Positions 1 to 6,161 of a stretch of 6,854 nt of DNA are shown piece after piece. How positions within the stretch are numbered: the first letter of the stretch is position 1; each line of letters begins with the position of its first letter. Both the position numbers and the translations under genes were made by a program. Under the pieces are notes generated by a model that worked only from the letters and a program-made list of their open reading frames with translations, had not been told where the DNA came from and searched no databases. Source of the DNA: Bacteroidales bacterium UBA3630 (lineage in GTDB: Bacteria; Bacteroidota; Bacteroidia; Bacteroidales; P3); assembly GCA_002373995.1 (NCBI GenBank), contig DFLB01000054.1, positions 29,036 through 35,889 of the forward strand, written 5' to 3'.

Positions 1-77
1 AGCATAACCTAAGCATAACCTAAGCTCATCCTAAGCATATCCTAAGCATAACCTTAGCACATCCTCCCCATAACCAC
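1..77. repeat. 11-bp degenerate tandem repeat array (continues off window)
   Basis: Seven consecutive 11-bp units are visible at 1-11, 12-22, 23-33, 34-44, 45-55, 56-66 and 67-77. The first two are identical (AGCATAACCTA); units 3-6 differ from them at one to three positions and unit 7 is strongly decayed. On the strand of the neighbouring genes the unit reads TAGGTTATGCT. The array sits about 40 bp beyond the terminator of the pyrimidine operon, so it lies outside that transcription unit. The least degenerate copies are at the window edge, so the array probably extends further left. No ORF of interest covers it. Function unknown; the period is close to one helical turn, which is an observation and not evidence of protein binding. 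Confidence 0.8.
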
Positions 78-116
78 TATCCCTCCTTACCCCGTAGTAT
101 CCGGAGTCCTATCTGC

Positions 117-150
117 AAAAAAAAAGAAGGCCCGCCGTCGGACCTTCTTT
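117..150 (-). terminator. Strong intrinsic terminator of the operon
   Basis: Read on the minus strand, the stem AAAGAAGGTCCG pairs with CGGGCCTTCTTT over 12 positions (one G-U) around a 4-nt ACGG loop. The stem's last T residues run on to give nine consecutive T in total. It begins 3 nt after the stop codon of the four-helix membrane protein gene. This is a textbook Rho-independent terminator and marks the end of the pyrBI-containing transcript. Confidence 0.93.
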
Positions 151-153
151 CTA

Positions 154-546
154 CTACTGTTGCGACTGCCGCCTCTTGCGCTCGTCATTCACATACCTCA
201 CCAGCGCCACCGTCTCAAACACAAGGCTCACTGCATATCCGATGCAGAACGCCAGCGTGAAAAGCCGTGCATGGGCAGGGTGACTCAGCAGGTATACTGC
301 CAGCACGATAATATGCAGCAGCAATACCCCGACGACCGACCCCAGAAACACCTGCACAAAAGCCCGCGGCGAACGGTGCATCGCGCGGGTCACTATCCAG
401 TGCTGCAACCCGCACACTGCGCCAAAGTACAACGCCAGCCACGGCATCGCCGTCAGAAAACTCTCCGGCATCGTCCACAGCACCACAAACGCACCGATCA
501 CCATCGCCAGCGTAACAGCCACCAAGCTAACGAGATACCGCCTCAT
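154..546 (-). CDS. Small four-helix integral membrane protein, function unknown
   Basis: The protein is 130 residues with four hydrophobic segments (about 4-25, 31-51, 66-87, 93-116) and a basic C-terminal tail (DERKRRQSQQ) probably cytoplasmic. I start it at 544-546, where ATG overlaps the pyrI stop codon as TAATG, the usual sign of translational coupling. An in-frame ATG at 589-591 would add 15 hydrophilic residues that merely shadow the pyrI reading frame, so I reject it. The hydropathy layout and the helix 3-4 pattern (AFVQVFLGS, then a final helix with LVFETVALVRY) remind me of small four-helix, AtpI-like proteins of Bacteroidota, but no atp genes are nearby and this is only a resemblance. 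Its link to pyrimidine synthesis is positional only. Last gene before the terminator. Confidence 0.8.
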   Translation of the reverse strand: MRRYLVSLVAVTLAMVIGAFVVLWTMPESFLTAMPWLALYFGAVCGLQHWIVTRAMHRSPRAFVQVFLGSVVGVLLLHIIVLAVYLLSHPAHARLFTLAFCIGYAVSLVFETVALVRYVNDERKRRQSQQ

Positions 547-1007
547 TACTCGCTGAATTTCATGGTCTCCTTCGTCGTGAACTTCTCGCAATAGTGGCAG
601 CGAAGCTTCAGGTTCTCCTTGTCCACAATGTCAAACTTCGTCGGCACAGCCTCGGCATTGGTGATGCACTTGGGATTGGCGCAACGCACAAAGTTCTCCA
701 CATGGTCCGGTATCTCCGCTTTGAACTTCTTGACCACCTTGTAGTCCTCAATATCGATAATCGAGGCAAAAGGTGCCACAAGCGATATCTTGCTCACCTC
801 CTCCACCGAGAAGTGTTTGTTCTTGATCTTCACAATCCCCTTCTTGCCAAGCTTGTTGCTCGACAGGTAGTTGCCAATCAGCACCTCGTCTTTGTATCGC
901 TCCAAGCCGAGAATCCTGATAACCTGATATACACTCTCCGTTGGGATATGGTCGATAACAGTGCCGTTCTCAATCGCGGAAACCACCATTTCTTTCTTGC
1001 TTTCCAT
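546..1007 (-). CDS. pyrI: Aspartate carbamoyltransferase regulatory subunit PyrI
   Basis: PyrI is the regulatory chain that joins catalytic trimers into the allosteric aspartate transcarbamoylase holoenzyme and binds nucleotide effectors in the cytoplasm. The 153 residues equal the length of the E. coli chain and align with few gaps. The N-terminal nucleotide-binding domain carries GTVIDHIP with Asp19 and His20, plus Lys60 and Lys94, all effector-contacting positions in E. coli. The C-terminal zinc domain has the four cysteines Cys109, Cys114 (CANPKCITN) and Cys137, Cys140 (CHYCEK). Both sites are therefore intact, and nucleotide control is expected; which nucleotide inhibits cannot be read from sequence. 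It follows pyrB after a 105-nt spacer containing an inverted repeat array, and overlaps the next gene by 1 nt (TAATG). Confidence 0.97.
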   Translation of the reverse strand: MESKKEMVVSAIENGTVIDHIPTESVYQVIRILGLERYKDEVLIGNYLSSNKLGKKGIVKIKNKHFSVEEVSKISLVAPFASIIDIEDYKVVKKFKAEIPDHVENFVRCANPKCITNAEAVPTKFDIVDKENLKLRCHYCEKFTTKETMKFSE

Positions 1008-1019
1008 AACTTGATGATA

Positions 1020-1029
1020 TGTTTATATG
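1020..1029 (-). promoter_or_regulatory. 10-bp leader element shared by pyrI and pyrB
   Basis: On the coding strand CATATAAACA ends 12 nt before the pyrI ATG. The identical 10-mer occurs at 2038-2047, ending 7 nt before the pyrB ATG. Neither leader has a clear Shine-Dalgarno, and Bacteroidota are known to rely more on A-rich unstructured leaders, so the motif may help initiation of both subunits. Chance in AT-rich DNA is possible. Confidence 0.35.
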
Positions 1030-1052
1030 TTAATACCTTGATATATTGTTGA

Positions 1053-1111
1053 GTTGATGTGTTGATGGGTTGAACTGTTTTGTCAACATATCAACCTGTC
1101 AACACATCAAC
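1053..1111 (-). repeat. Inverted array of 8-bp repeats in the pyrB-pyrI spacer
   Basis: On the coding strand, directly after the pyrB stop codon, four 8-bp units follow each other: GTTGATGT, GTTGACAG, GTTGATAT, GTTGACAA (1111 down to 1080). After 3 nt the same unit appears three times in reverse orientation (1076 down to 1053). The outer arms, 1053-1073 and 1091-1111, pair over 21 positions with 19 Watson-Crick matches, including an uninterrupted 13-bp outer stem, around a 17-nt loop. The RNA would form a long hairpin between the two cistrons. No U-tract follows, so it is not a simple terminator. A role in setting the pyrB:pyrI mRNA ratio, in RNA stability, or as a protein-binding site is inference. 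Confidence 0.8.
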
Positions 1112-1112
1112 G

Positions 1113-2030
1113 TTATTTCGCTCCCAGGATGGCTGCCATAAGCGCCTGGCGCACATAGACTCCGTTCTGCGCCTGCTGGAAATAGTATGCGTATGGCGTG
1201 CGATCCACGTCGGTCGTAATCTCGTTCACGCGCGGCAGCGGATGCAGTATGCGCATATTCTCCTTGCAGCCTTTCAGCATGTCGGCCGTCAGTATGCAGC
1301 TGTCCTTCACGCGCTCGTACTCCATCGGATCCGGAAAACGCTCGCGCTGCACGCGGGTCATGTATATGATGTCAGCGGTCGATATGATATCCTTCAGGTC
1401 GGTGTATTGATAGTACTTCAACCCTGCATTCTTGATGCTCATCTTCACACTCGACGGCAGTTTCAACTCGATGGGCGACACCAAGTGGAACGTGGCGTTG
1501 AAGTTGCACATCGCCTGCACAAGGCTGTGCACCGTCCGCCCATACTTCAGGTCGCCGACCATGGCAATGTTCAGGTTCTCCAACGTACCCTGCGTCTTGC
1601 GGATGCTGTACAGGTCAAGCATGCACTGCGTCGGATGCTGGTTCGCTCCGTCGCCGGCATTGATCACAGGCACCGTCGACACCTCCGATGCATAGCGCGA
1701 CGAACCCTCCTTCGGATTGCGCATCACTATGAGGTCACTATAGGACGAGACCATCACAATCGTGTCGTGCAGCGACTCTCCTTTCTGCACACTCGTGCCA
1801 CCCGGGTCTGAGAAGCCTATGATGCGTGCGCCAAGCTGGTTGGCTGCGCTTTCAAAGCTCAGCCGGGTGCGCGTCGACGGCTCAAAGAAAAGCGTCGCCA
1901 CCACTTTGTCGCTCAGAATCTTCTGTTTGGGGTTCTTCTCGAAACCCTCAGCAATGTCCAGCACCTCAATATACTCCTCTTTCGAAAAGTCTGTGATTGA
2001 GATGAGGTTGCGTCCTTTTAATGTGCTCAT
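1113..2030 (-). CDS. pyrB: Aspartate carbamoyltransferase catalytic subunit PyrB
   Basis: PyrB condenses carbamoyl phosphate with L-aspartate to N-carbamoyl-L-aspartate, the committed step of de novo pyrimidine synthesis, in the cytoplasm. The 305 residues match the usual length (E. coli about 310). Carbamoyl-phosphate site: Ser52-Thr-Arg-Thr55 within FFEPSTRTRLSFE, followed by the flexible loop lysine at 83 (QKGES), Arg104, and His132/Gln135 in GDGANQHPTQ. Aspartate side: Arg165 in GRTVHS, Arg226 in TRVQRERF, and the HPLPR motif at 263-267. All key residues are present, so it should be active. The start at 2028-2030 leaves 39 nt to the upstream TPR gene, with no promoter-like sequence there, so read-through from upstream is likely. 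The partner regulatory gene pyrI lies downstream. Confidence 0.98.
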   Translation of the reverse strand: MSTLKGRNLISITDFSKEEYIEVLDIAEGFEKNPKQKILSDKVVATLFFEPSTRTRLSFESAANQLGARIIGFSDPGGTSVQKGESLHDTIVMVSSYSDLIVMRNPKEGSSRYASEVSTVPVINAGDGANQHPTQCMLDLYSIRKTQGTLENLNIAMVGDLKYGRTVHSLVQAMCNFNATFHLVSPIELKLPSSVKMSIKNAGLKYYQYTDLKDIISTADIIYMTRVQRERFPDPMEYERVKDSCILTADMLKGCKENMRILHPLPRVNEITTDVDRTPYAYYFQQAQNGVYVRQALMAAILGAK

Positions 2031-2037
2031 AATATTT

Positions 2038-2047
2038 TGTTTATATG
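2038..2047 (-). promoter_or_regulatory. 10-bp leader element before pyrB (copy of pyrI leader)
   Basis: CATATAAACA on the coding strand, ending 7 nt before the pyrB start codon; identical to the element before pyrI. Proposed translation-leader element, not a promoter: no TAnnTTTG box is present in the 39-nt spacer. Confidence 0.35.
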
Positions 2048-2069
2048 ATGTTACAATGGTTGTCTTGTC

Positions 2070-2975
2070 TCACTTCTGCATCTCTATCGCCAACTGGCGG
2101 TTGATAATGGCAGCCTGCATGTCAGGATCCGCTTCGAGCGCCTTGTCAAAATACTCCACCGCTCGGCCATAGTCCTGATAATGCGTCATCTCGATGTATC
2201 CCAGGTTGTGCCACGCATCGGCGCTGTGCTCGTTGATGTCCAGCATCCGGTGATACAAACTCTCCGCCGGCTCCATCTCCCCCCGCTCCTGATAGTACAT
2301 CGCCAGCGCATAGAGCGCGTTGGTGTTCGACGGCTCAAGCGTTATCGCGGTGTTCAGGTACTCCACAGCCATCGGGTTGCTCCGGCTCGCATATAGCACG
2401 CCAAGCTCCTCAAAGGCCGACGCATAGTCCGGATACAGGTCGCACACGCGCTGCAACAGCGTGACGGCGTTGGCCGTGTCGCCCTTCTCTTTGTAGATAA
2501 AACCTTTCATAAACAACGCCGTCCTGTTGTTGGGCTCCTTGGCGGTCACGTTGCTCAGGTTCTGCATCGAACGGTCATAGTCCCTGCTGTAGAAGGTAAT
2601 CTCTCCCATCTTCAGCTGCACCTCTACGCTCTCCGGCGCCAGGTGCTCGGCTTCCGACAGGGCCTTGTAGCTGTTCTCCACGTCGCCGTTGGCAAAATAA
2701 GCATCGGCTTGCCGCAGGCGGTAGTCCACTTTCTTGGGCTCCAAACTGACGGCTTTGTCTATATCCACTATGGCTTCCTTGACGCGCCCCAGGTTGAGCA
2801 GCACCTCCGCACGCCGCGCAAGCACGTCGGCATCTTTCGGATGTCGCTCCACCTCGAAATCAAGCACCTCAAGTTTCTCTTTGTCTGTCAGCGTGTCAAA
2901 GTCGGCTGCATGGCGTCGGCACCCACCAAGGGCTAACGTCACGCACAGCAGCAATAGGACGGTCGTTCTTTTCAT
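2070..2975 (-). CDS. TPR-repeat lipoprotein
   Basis: A 301-residue protein with a lipoprotein signal peptide: a positively charged start (MKRTT), a short hydrophobic core, and the lipobox LGGC with the modified cysteine at 19. The rest is essentially a solenoid of about seven tetratricopeptide repeats, near residues 48-81, 82-115, 116-149, 150-183, 184-216, 217-250 and 251-286, each with the expected small and aromatic residues and a terminal Pro (for example AVSLEPKK, AITLEPSN, ALEADPDM). TPR solenoids bind protein partners, so an envelope scaffold or assembly role is plausible, but the partner is unknown. The stretch after the cysteine (RRHAADFD) is not an obvious surface-export signal. Thirty-one nt separate it from the upstream dihydrouridine synthase and 39 nt from pyrB, consistent with co-transcription. 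No enzymatic motif seen. Confidence 0.9.
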   Translation of the reverse strand: MKRTTVLLLLCVTLALGGCRRHAADFDTLTDKEKLEVLDFEVERHPKDADVLARRAEVLLNLGRVKEAIVDIDKAVSLEPKKVDYRLRQADAYFANGDVENSYKALSEAEHLAPESVEVQLKMGEITFYSRDYDRSMQNLSNVTAKEPNNRTALFMKGFIYKEKGDTANAVTLLQRVCDLYPDYASAFEELGVLYASRSNPMAVEYLNTAITLEPSNTNALYALAMYYQERGEMEPAESLYHRMLDINEHSADAWHNLGYIEMTHYQDYGRAVEYFDKALEADPDMQAAIINRQLAIEMQK

Positions 2976-3006
2976 ATTCCAGTGTAGTAACTCTAAAATC
3001 TGTATT

Positions 3007-3951
3007 TTATTGTATAAATTGTTCTATCAAGTTATCAACAGCCGCCAATTCCTGTGCCCGTAGGACGCTCCTGGCTTGCAGCTCGCTGATAGGCAGTGTT
3101 TTCCATAGCAGCGCCCAGTACTCTTTCGTCTTCCTTGTCCGCATCTCGTCATTCGGCAGCCGCAGGTTGATCTCTTCTATCATCCGCCTGACAAAGTGCC
3201 TGCTCTTCTCCCTCGCCTCGCCATCCGTGAGCGTGTCGCCACGTAGCCGCAAGGGTAGGGTGGGGTCGTACAGCACCCCTCGGCCTATCATCACCTCGCT
3301 GATCCCGGGAAACAGCGTCCGTATGCGCTCGGCATCGGCCCTCGTGCAGATGTCGCCATTGTACACGACGGGCGCCTTCAGCATGGGCATCACTTGGCCG
3401 AAAACCTCCAGGTCGGGCTGTCCGCCGTATTGCTGCTTGCCGGTGCGCGGATGTATCGTGACCGTGGCTATTGGGTAGTCGTTGAAGATGGGCACCAGCT
3501 TGAATATCTCCTCTTTCTCCCGCAGGCCGAGGCGGGTCTTGATGCTCAGCCGGCACCGCAGCCGTGGCACCACGGCATCAAGCATCTGCCTGACTTCCTC
3601 AGGATAGGGCAATATGCCGCTCCCGCGGTGTTTCCCGGTCACGGCACGCATCGGACAGCCTATGTTCCAGTTCACCTCCGTGTAGCCCATGTCGGCAAGC
3701 ATCCCGGCCAACTCTACAAATTCTTCCGCCTCGCGACCCAATATCTGCGGTATCACGGCTATGCTGCCCGCATTGTTTTCCGGCAGTACATCGGCAAGGT
3801 ATGTCTGTCGCGCGCTCCCCCGCGAATGATGGATGTTGTGCGTGAGCGACAGGAATGGCGACACCGCCATCGCTATGGCGCCAGGGAAGCATTCTTCATA
3901 CACCCGCCTGAACAGCACCTCTGTCAGCCCTTGCAGTGGCGCCAGTATCAT
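3007..3951 (-). CDS. tRNA-dihydrouridine synthase family protein
   Basis: Dus enzymes are FMN flavoproteins that reduce specific uridines in the D-loop region of tRNA with NAD(P)H. The 314-residue protein begins with the family's substrate/FMN-binding strand (MILAPLQGLT), followed by a TIM barrel. The catalytic cysteine is Cys99 in NWNIGCP, the FMN-contacting lysine Lys138 in SIKTRLG, His167 in TIHPRTGKQQYGG, then NGD (198-200) and the phosphate-binding GRG (223-225). The C-terminal part (about 245-314) is the small helical domain. The start at 3949-3951 overlaps the cvpA stop as ATGA; the reading frame stays open 61 codons further upstream but that part is only the cvpA gene in another frame. 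The segment after the cysteine (MRAVTGKHRGSG) departs from the commoner KVxxxGAG form, so I do not assign A, B or C class. Confidence 0.93.
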   Translation of the reverse strand: MILAPLQGLTEVLFRRVYEECFPGAIAMAVSPFLSLTHNIHHSRGSARQTYLADVLPENNAGSIAVIPQILGREAEEFVELAGMLADMGYTEVNWNIGCPMRAVTGKHRGSGILPYPEEVRQMLDAVVPRLRCRLSIKTRLGLREKEEIFKLVPIFNDYPIATVTIHPRTGKQQYGGQPDLEVFGQVMPMLKAPVVYNGDICTRADAERIRTLFPGISEVMIGRGVLYDPTLPLRLRGDTLTDGEAREKSRHFVRRMIEEINLRLPNDEMRTRKTKEYWALLWKTLPISELQARSVLRAQELAAVDNLIEQFIQ

Positions 3952-4457
3952 TTGACGGCCTCCTTCCATTCTTCTTTGTGCGTCTCTATGTAGTGCTTCA
4001 GCGACGCTGTCATCCGGCTGCCCACGTCGTGCACCGGCCGGTAGAGGATGCTCCGCTCTTTGGTCTTGGGGGTGAGGACCTTCTCTTTGCTGTCTATCAT
4101 GGTCAGGTAGCTCAGCAGCACTGCCAGTATGCACAGCCCCTTGGCCATGCCTAGCAGGGCGCCGGCTATCCTGTTGAAGATGCTCAGCTTGACGGCTTTC
4201 ATCAGCCCCTCAATGCAATGCCCCAGCAAGTAGGTCAGCACCAGCACCCCAAGGAAGGTGACTATGAATGCTATGAGTATCGCGCTCTCGCTTTTCAAAC
4301 CTATCAGCACCGCCACCTGGCCCGAATAGTGCACCGTCGCCCAGATGCCTACCAGCAGGCCGGCAAGTGTCGACACTTCGCGCACCAGCCCTCTTTTCCA
4401 GCCTTTGAAGATTAGATATAGCAGTGGTATGGCAAGGATGATGTCAAGTATGTTCAT
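3948..4457 (-). CDS. CvpA family inner-membrane protein
   Basis: A 169-residue membrane protein with four predicted helices (about 2-17, 24-43, 57-78, 98-120) and a charged C-terminal tail of roughly 48 residues. The N-terminus has the CvpA-family signature, MNILDIILAIPLL followed by a glycine/basic turn (FKGWKRGLVREVSTLAG). In E. coli CvpA is named for its need in colicin V production and lies before purF; its biochemical role is still unclear, and in other bacteria it affects envelope stress tolerance. I start at 4455-4457 because the family begins at MNILD; an in-frame ATG 57 nt upstream would run translation through the hairpin at 4479-4503. It overlaps the Dus gene by 4 nt (ATGA), so the two are likely translationally coupled. 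Confidence 0.88.
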   Translation of the reverse strand: MNILDIILAIPLLYLIFKGWKRGLVREVSTLAGLLVGIWATVHYSGQVAVLIGLKSESAILIAFIVTFLGVLVLTYLLGHCIEGLMKAVKLSIFNRIAGALLGMAKGLCILAVLLSYLTMIDSKEKVLTPKTKERSILYRPVHDVGSRMTASLKHYIETHKEEWKEAVK

Positions 4458-4470
4458 CGCATTGGGATTA

Positions 4471-4503
4471 TAAAACAAGCGTCCCTCCCGATGGAAGGAA
4501 CGC
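4471..4503 (-). terminator. Terminator-like hairpin just before cvpA (possible attenuator)
   Basis: On the minus strand GCGTTCCTTCC pairs with GGGAGGGACGC over 11 positions (two G-U) around a 3-nt ATC loop, followed by TTGTTTTA. This is a good GC-rich stem with an imperfect U-tract. It ends only 14 nt before the cvpA ATG, leaving no room for a separate promoter, so cvpA can be expressed only by read-through. It may lower expression of cvpA and the downstream genes relative to obgE and PAP2, or act as a condition-dependent attenuator; no leader peptide or competing antiterminator stem was identified. Confidence 0.6.
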
Positions 4504-4525
4504 CCGAATAACACATTTTCTTTTC

Positions 4526-4543
4526 TCTATCACGTATGATAGA
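4526..4543. repeat. 7-bp inverted repeat in the PAP2-cvpA gap
   Basis: TCTATCA and TGATAGA are perfect inverted copies separated by CGTA. The 18-bp dyad sits 22 bp upstream of the terminator-like hairpin. It could be a small RNA hairpin or a dimeric protein-binding site; there is no recognisable promoter around it, so an operator role is unproven. Confidence 0.5.
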
Positions 4544-4578
4544 AATAAGCAAGCACGCCATATATAACGCAGAATTGC

Positions 4579-5157
4579 TCATTTTGTTACATTTTTCTGT
4601 AACTTTTTTTCTAATACATTGAATAAGAGCCATATCAACACGCCTATGGCGATGCCGAGCAGGGCTCCGCAGACGAGGTCGCCGGGGTAGTGCTTGCCTA
4701 AATAGGCGCGGCTGTAGCTTGTCGCCAACGCCCACACAATCAGCAACAGCAGCGGCCATTGCCTCTTCATGCGTTTCCAGTATCTCAGCACAAAGAACAG
4801 CGCCACAGCGAAGGCGTTGGCGGCATGCGAACTGACGAAGCCGTACTGGCCGCCACAGTGGGTGCGGAACATGCGCACGTCCTCCAGTGCATGGCAGGGG
4901 CGCAGGCGGCATACCGTGTCTTTGATGAGCACGCTGCCTTGGTCGGCCAGCAGGAAGCAGAGCACGACGCCGATGGCCACCAGCCACCAGCGGCGCGGCT
5001 CCTGCCGCAAGGTAAGCAGCACAAAGGCCAGCACAATGACCACCGCCCAGCTCCAGTGCTGGCTGAGCGTCCACATCGTCCAGTCGAGGGCGGTAGTGTT
5101 GTGGCTGTTGATCCACAGGAACCACTGGGTGTCTATCTCTTTCAGCGTCTCAAGCAT
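4579..5157 (-). CDS. PAP2-family membrane phosphatase
   Basis: A 192-residue integral membrane phosphatase of the PAP2/phosphatidic acid phosphatase superfamily. The three catalytic motifs are visible: Lys79 through Arg86-Pro87 (KDTVCRLRP, the KX6RP motif), a serine-serine-histidine version of the second motif (Ser109, Ser110, His111 in FVSSHAAN, where many relatives have PSGH), and Ser149-Arg150 with His156 and Asp160 (SRAYLGKHYPGD). His156 would be the phosphorylated nucleophile and His111 the general acid. Hydrophobic segments lie near 36-50, 57-75, 110-127, 133-147 and 161-182, with a lysine-rich tail. Likely substrates are periplasm-facing lipid phosphates such as undecaprenyl pyrophosphate or lipid A/phosphatidylglycerol phosphate; sequence alone does not decide. 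The start codon lies inside the end of obgE (8-nt overlap), implying translational coupling. Confidence 0.92.
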   Translation of the reverse strand: MLETLKEIDTQWFLWINSHNTTALDWTMWTLSQHWSWAVVIVLAFVLLTLRQEPRRWWLVAIGVVLCFLLADQGSVLIKDTVCRLRPCHALEDVRMFRTHCGGQYGFVSSHAANAFAVALFFVLRYWKRMKRQWPLLLLIVWALATSYSRAYLGKHYPGDLVCGALLGIAIGVLIWLLFNVLEKKLQKNVTK

Positions 5158-6139
5158 TCAGCATGGCGAATATCTTGTCCTTCAACTCGGTGATGCCCTG
5201 TCCGCTGACGGCGCTGATGAAGACCGCCTCGATGCCCTTGGGCAGGCGGCGCTTCAGCTGCTTCTGCAGTTGCTCGTCCATCATGTCGCACTTGGTGACG
5301 GCCAGCAGACGCTGCTTGTCCAGCAGTTCGGGGTTGTATTTCTTCAGCTCGTCGAGCAGCACGTGGTATTCCTTGGCAATCTCTAACTGTTCGCAGCTGA
5401 CCATGAAGAGCAGAATGGAGTTGCGCTCGATGTGGCGCAGGAAGCGCAGACCGAGGCCCTTGCCCTCGGCGGCGCCCTCGATGATGCCGGGGATGTCGGC
5501 GATGCAGAACGACTGGTCGTCGCGGTACTTCACAATGCCCAGGTTGGGCACTAGAGTGGTGAAGGGGTAGTTGGCTATCTCGGGTTTGGCGGCGCTGACG
5601 ACGCTCAGCAGGGTGCTCTTGCCCGCGTTGGGGAAGCCAACGAGACCTACGTCGGCCAGCACCTTCAGTTCTATGATCACCCACCGCTCCTCGGCGGGCT
5701 CGCCGGGCTGGGCGTATCGGGGCGTCTGGTTGGTGGCGCTCTTGAAGTGGTCGTTGCCCAGGCCGCCGCGGCCGCCCTTGGCGATGATGAGCTCCTGGCC
5801 CTCCTCGGTCACCTCGCCGATCTGTTCGCCGGTCTCGGCGTCGCGGCAGACGCAGCCCAGAGGCACTTCCAGTATCTGGTCCTTGCCCGTGCGGCCGGTG
5901 CAGAGGTTCTCGCCGCCGTTCTGGCCGTCCTCGGCGAAGACGTGCTTGGTGTACTTCAGGTGCAGCAGGGTCCACCGCTGCGTGGTGCCGCGCAGGATGA
6001 CGTGGCCGCCGCGGCCGCCGTCGCCGCCGTCGGGACCCGCCTTGGCGTTGTATTTAACCCGCAGCAGGTGCGCACTTCCCGCGCCGCCCTTGCCGCTCCG
6101 CACCAGTATCTTGACGTAGTCTACAAAGTTAGAGGTCAT
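5150..6139 (-). CDS. obgE: Obg family GTPase ObgE, short form without C-terminal extension
   Basis: Obg is an essential GTPase that associates with the 50S ribosomal subunit and links ribosome assembly to growth and stress. The 329-residue protein has the glycine-rich Obg fold at about 1-160 (GKGGAGS, GPDGGDGGRGG, GGRGGLGND) and a G domain at about 161-329: G1 GFPNAGKS (168-175), switch I YPFTTL (191-196), G3 DIPG (215-218), G4 as TKCD (282-285, with Thr replacing the usual Asn), and G5 ISAVSG (308-313). It stops right after the G domain, so the C-terminal OCT or acidic extension found in B. subtilis and E. coli proteins (about 430 and 390 residues) is absent. The start at 6137-6139 (MTSNFVDYVKI) matches the family's usual N-terminus and follows a clear promoter. 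The coding DNA is noticeably more GC-rich than pyrI. Confidence 0.97.
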   Translation of the reverse strand: MTSNFVDYVKILVRSGKGGAGSAHLLRVKYNAKAGPDGGDGGRGGHVILRGTTQRWTLLHLKYTKHVFAEDGQNGGENLCTGRTGKDQILEVPLGCVCRDAETGEQIGEVTEEGQELIIAKGGRGGLGNDHFKSATNQTPRYAQPGEPAEERWVIIELKVLADVGLVGFPNAGKSTLLSVVSAAKPEIANYPFTTLVPNLGIVKYRDDQSFCIADIPGIIEGAAEGKGLGLRFLRHIERNSILLFMVSCEQLEIAKEYHVLLDELKKYNPELLDKQRLLAVTKCDMMDEQLQKQLKRRLPKGIEAVFISAVSGQGITELKDKIFAMLNA

Positions 6140-6161
6140 TGCTTGTCCTATTTTCAAAATG

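Noticed and set aside
1080..1811. 243-codon plus-strand frame
   Set aside because: Antisense to pyrB, which has every catalytic motif; composition is His/Arg-rich as expected of a shadow frame, and it starts inside the pyrB-pyrI repeat.
3952..4134. N-terminal extension of the dihydrouridine synthase
   Set aside because: Those 61 codons read cvpA in another frame; the family begins at MILAPLQG, and the ATGA overlap supports the shorter start.
4295..4302. TAGGTTTG -7-like box within cvpA (minus strand)
   Set aside because: No TTTG box 19-21 nt upstream, and it lies inside a coding region.
4586..4610. Plus-strand terminator (GTTACA, loop, TGTAAC, T7)
   Set aside because: Only a 6-bp AT-rich stem, inside the end of the PAP2 coding region, and no plus-strand gene lies upstream to need it.
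4454..5125. 223-codon minus-strand frame overlapping the PAP2 gene
   Set aside because: A shifted-frame shadow rich in Arg, Ala and Pro; the PAP2 frame has three ordered catalytic motifs and membrane helices.
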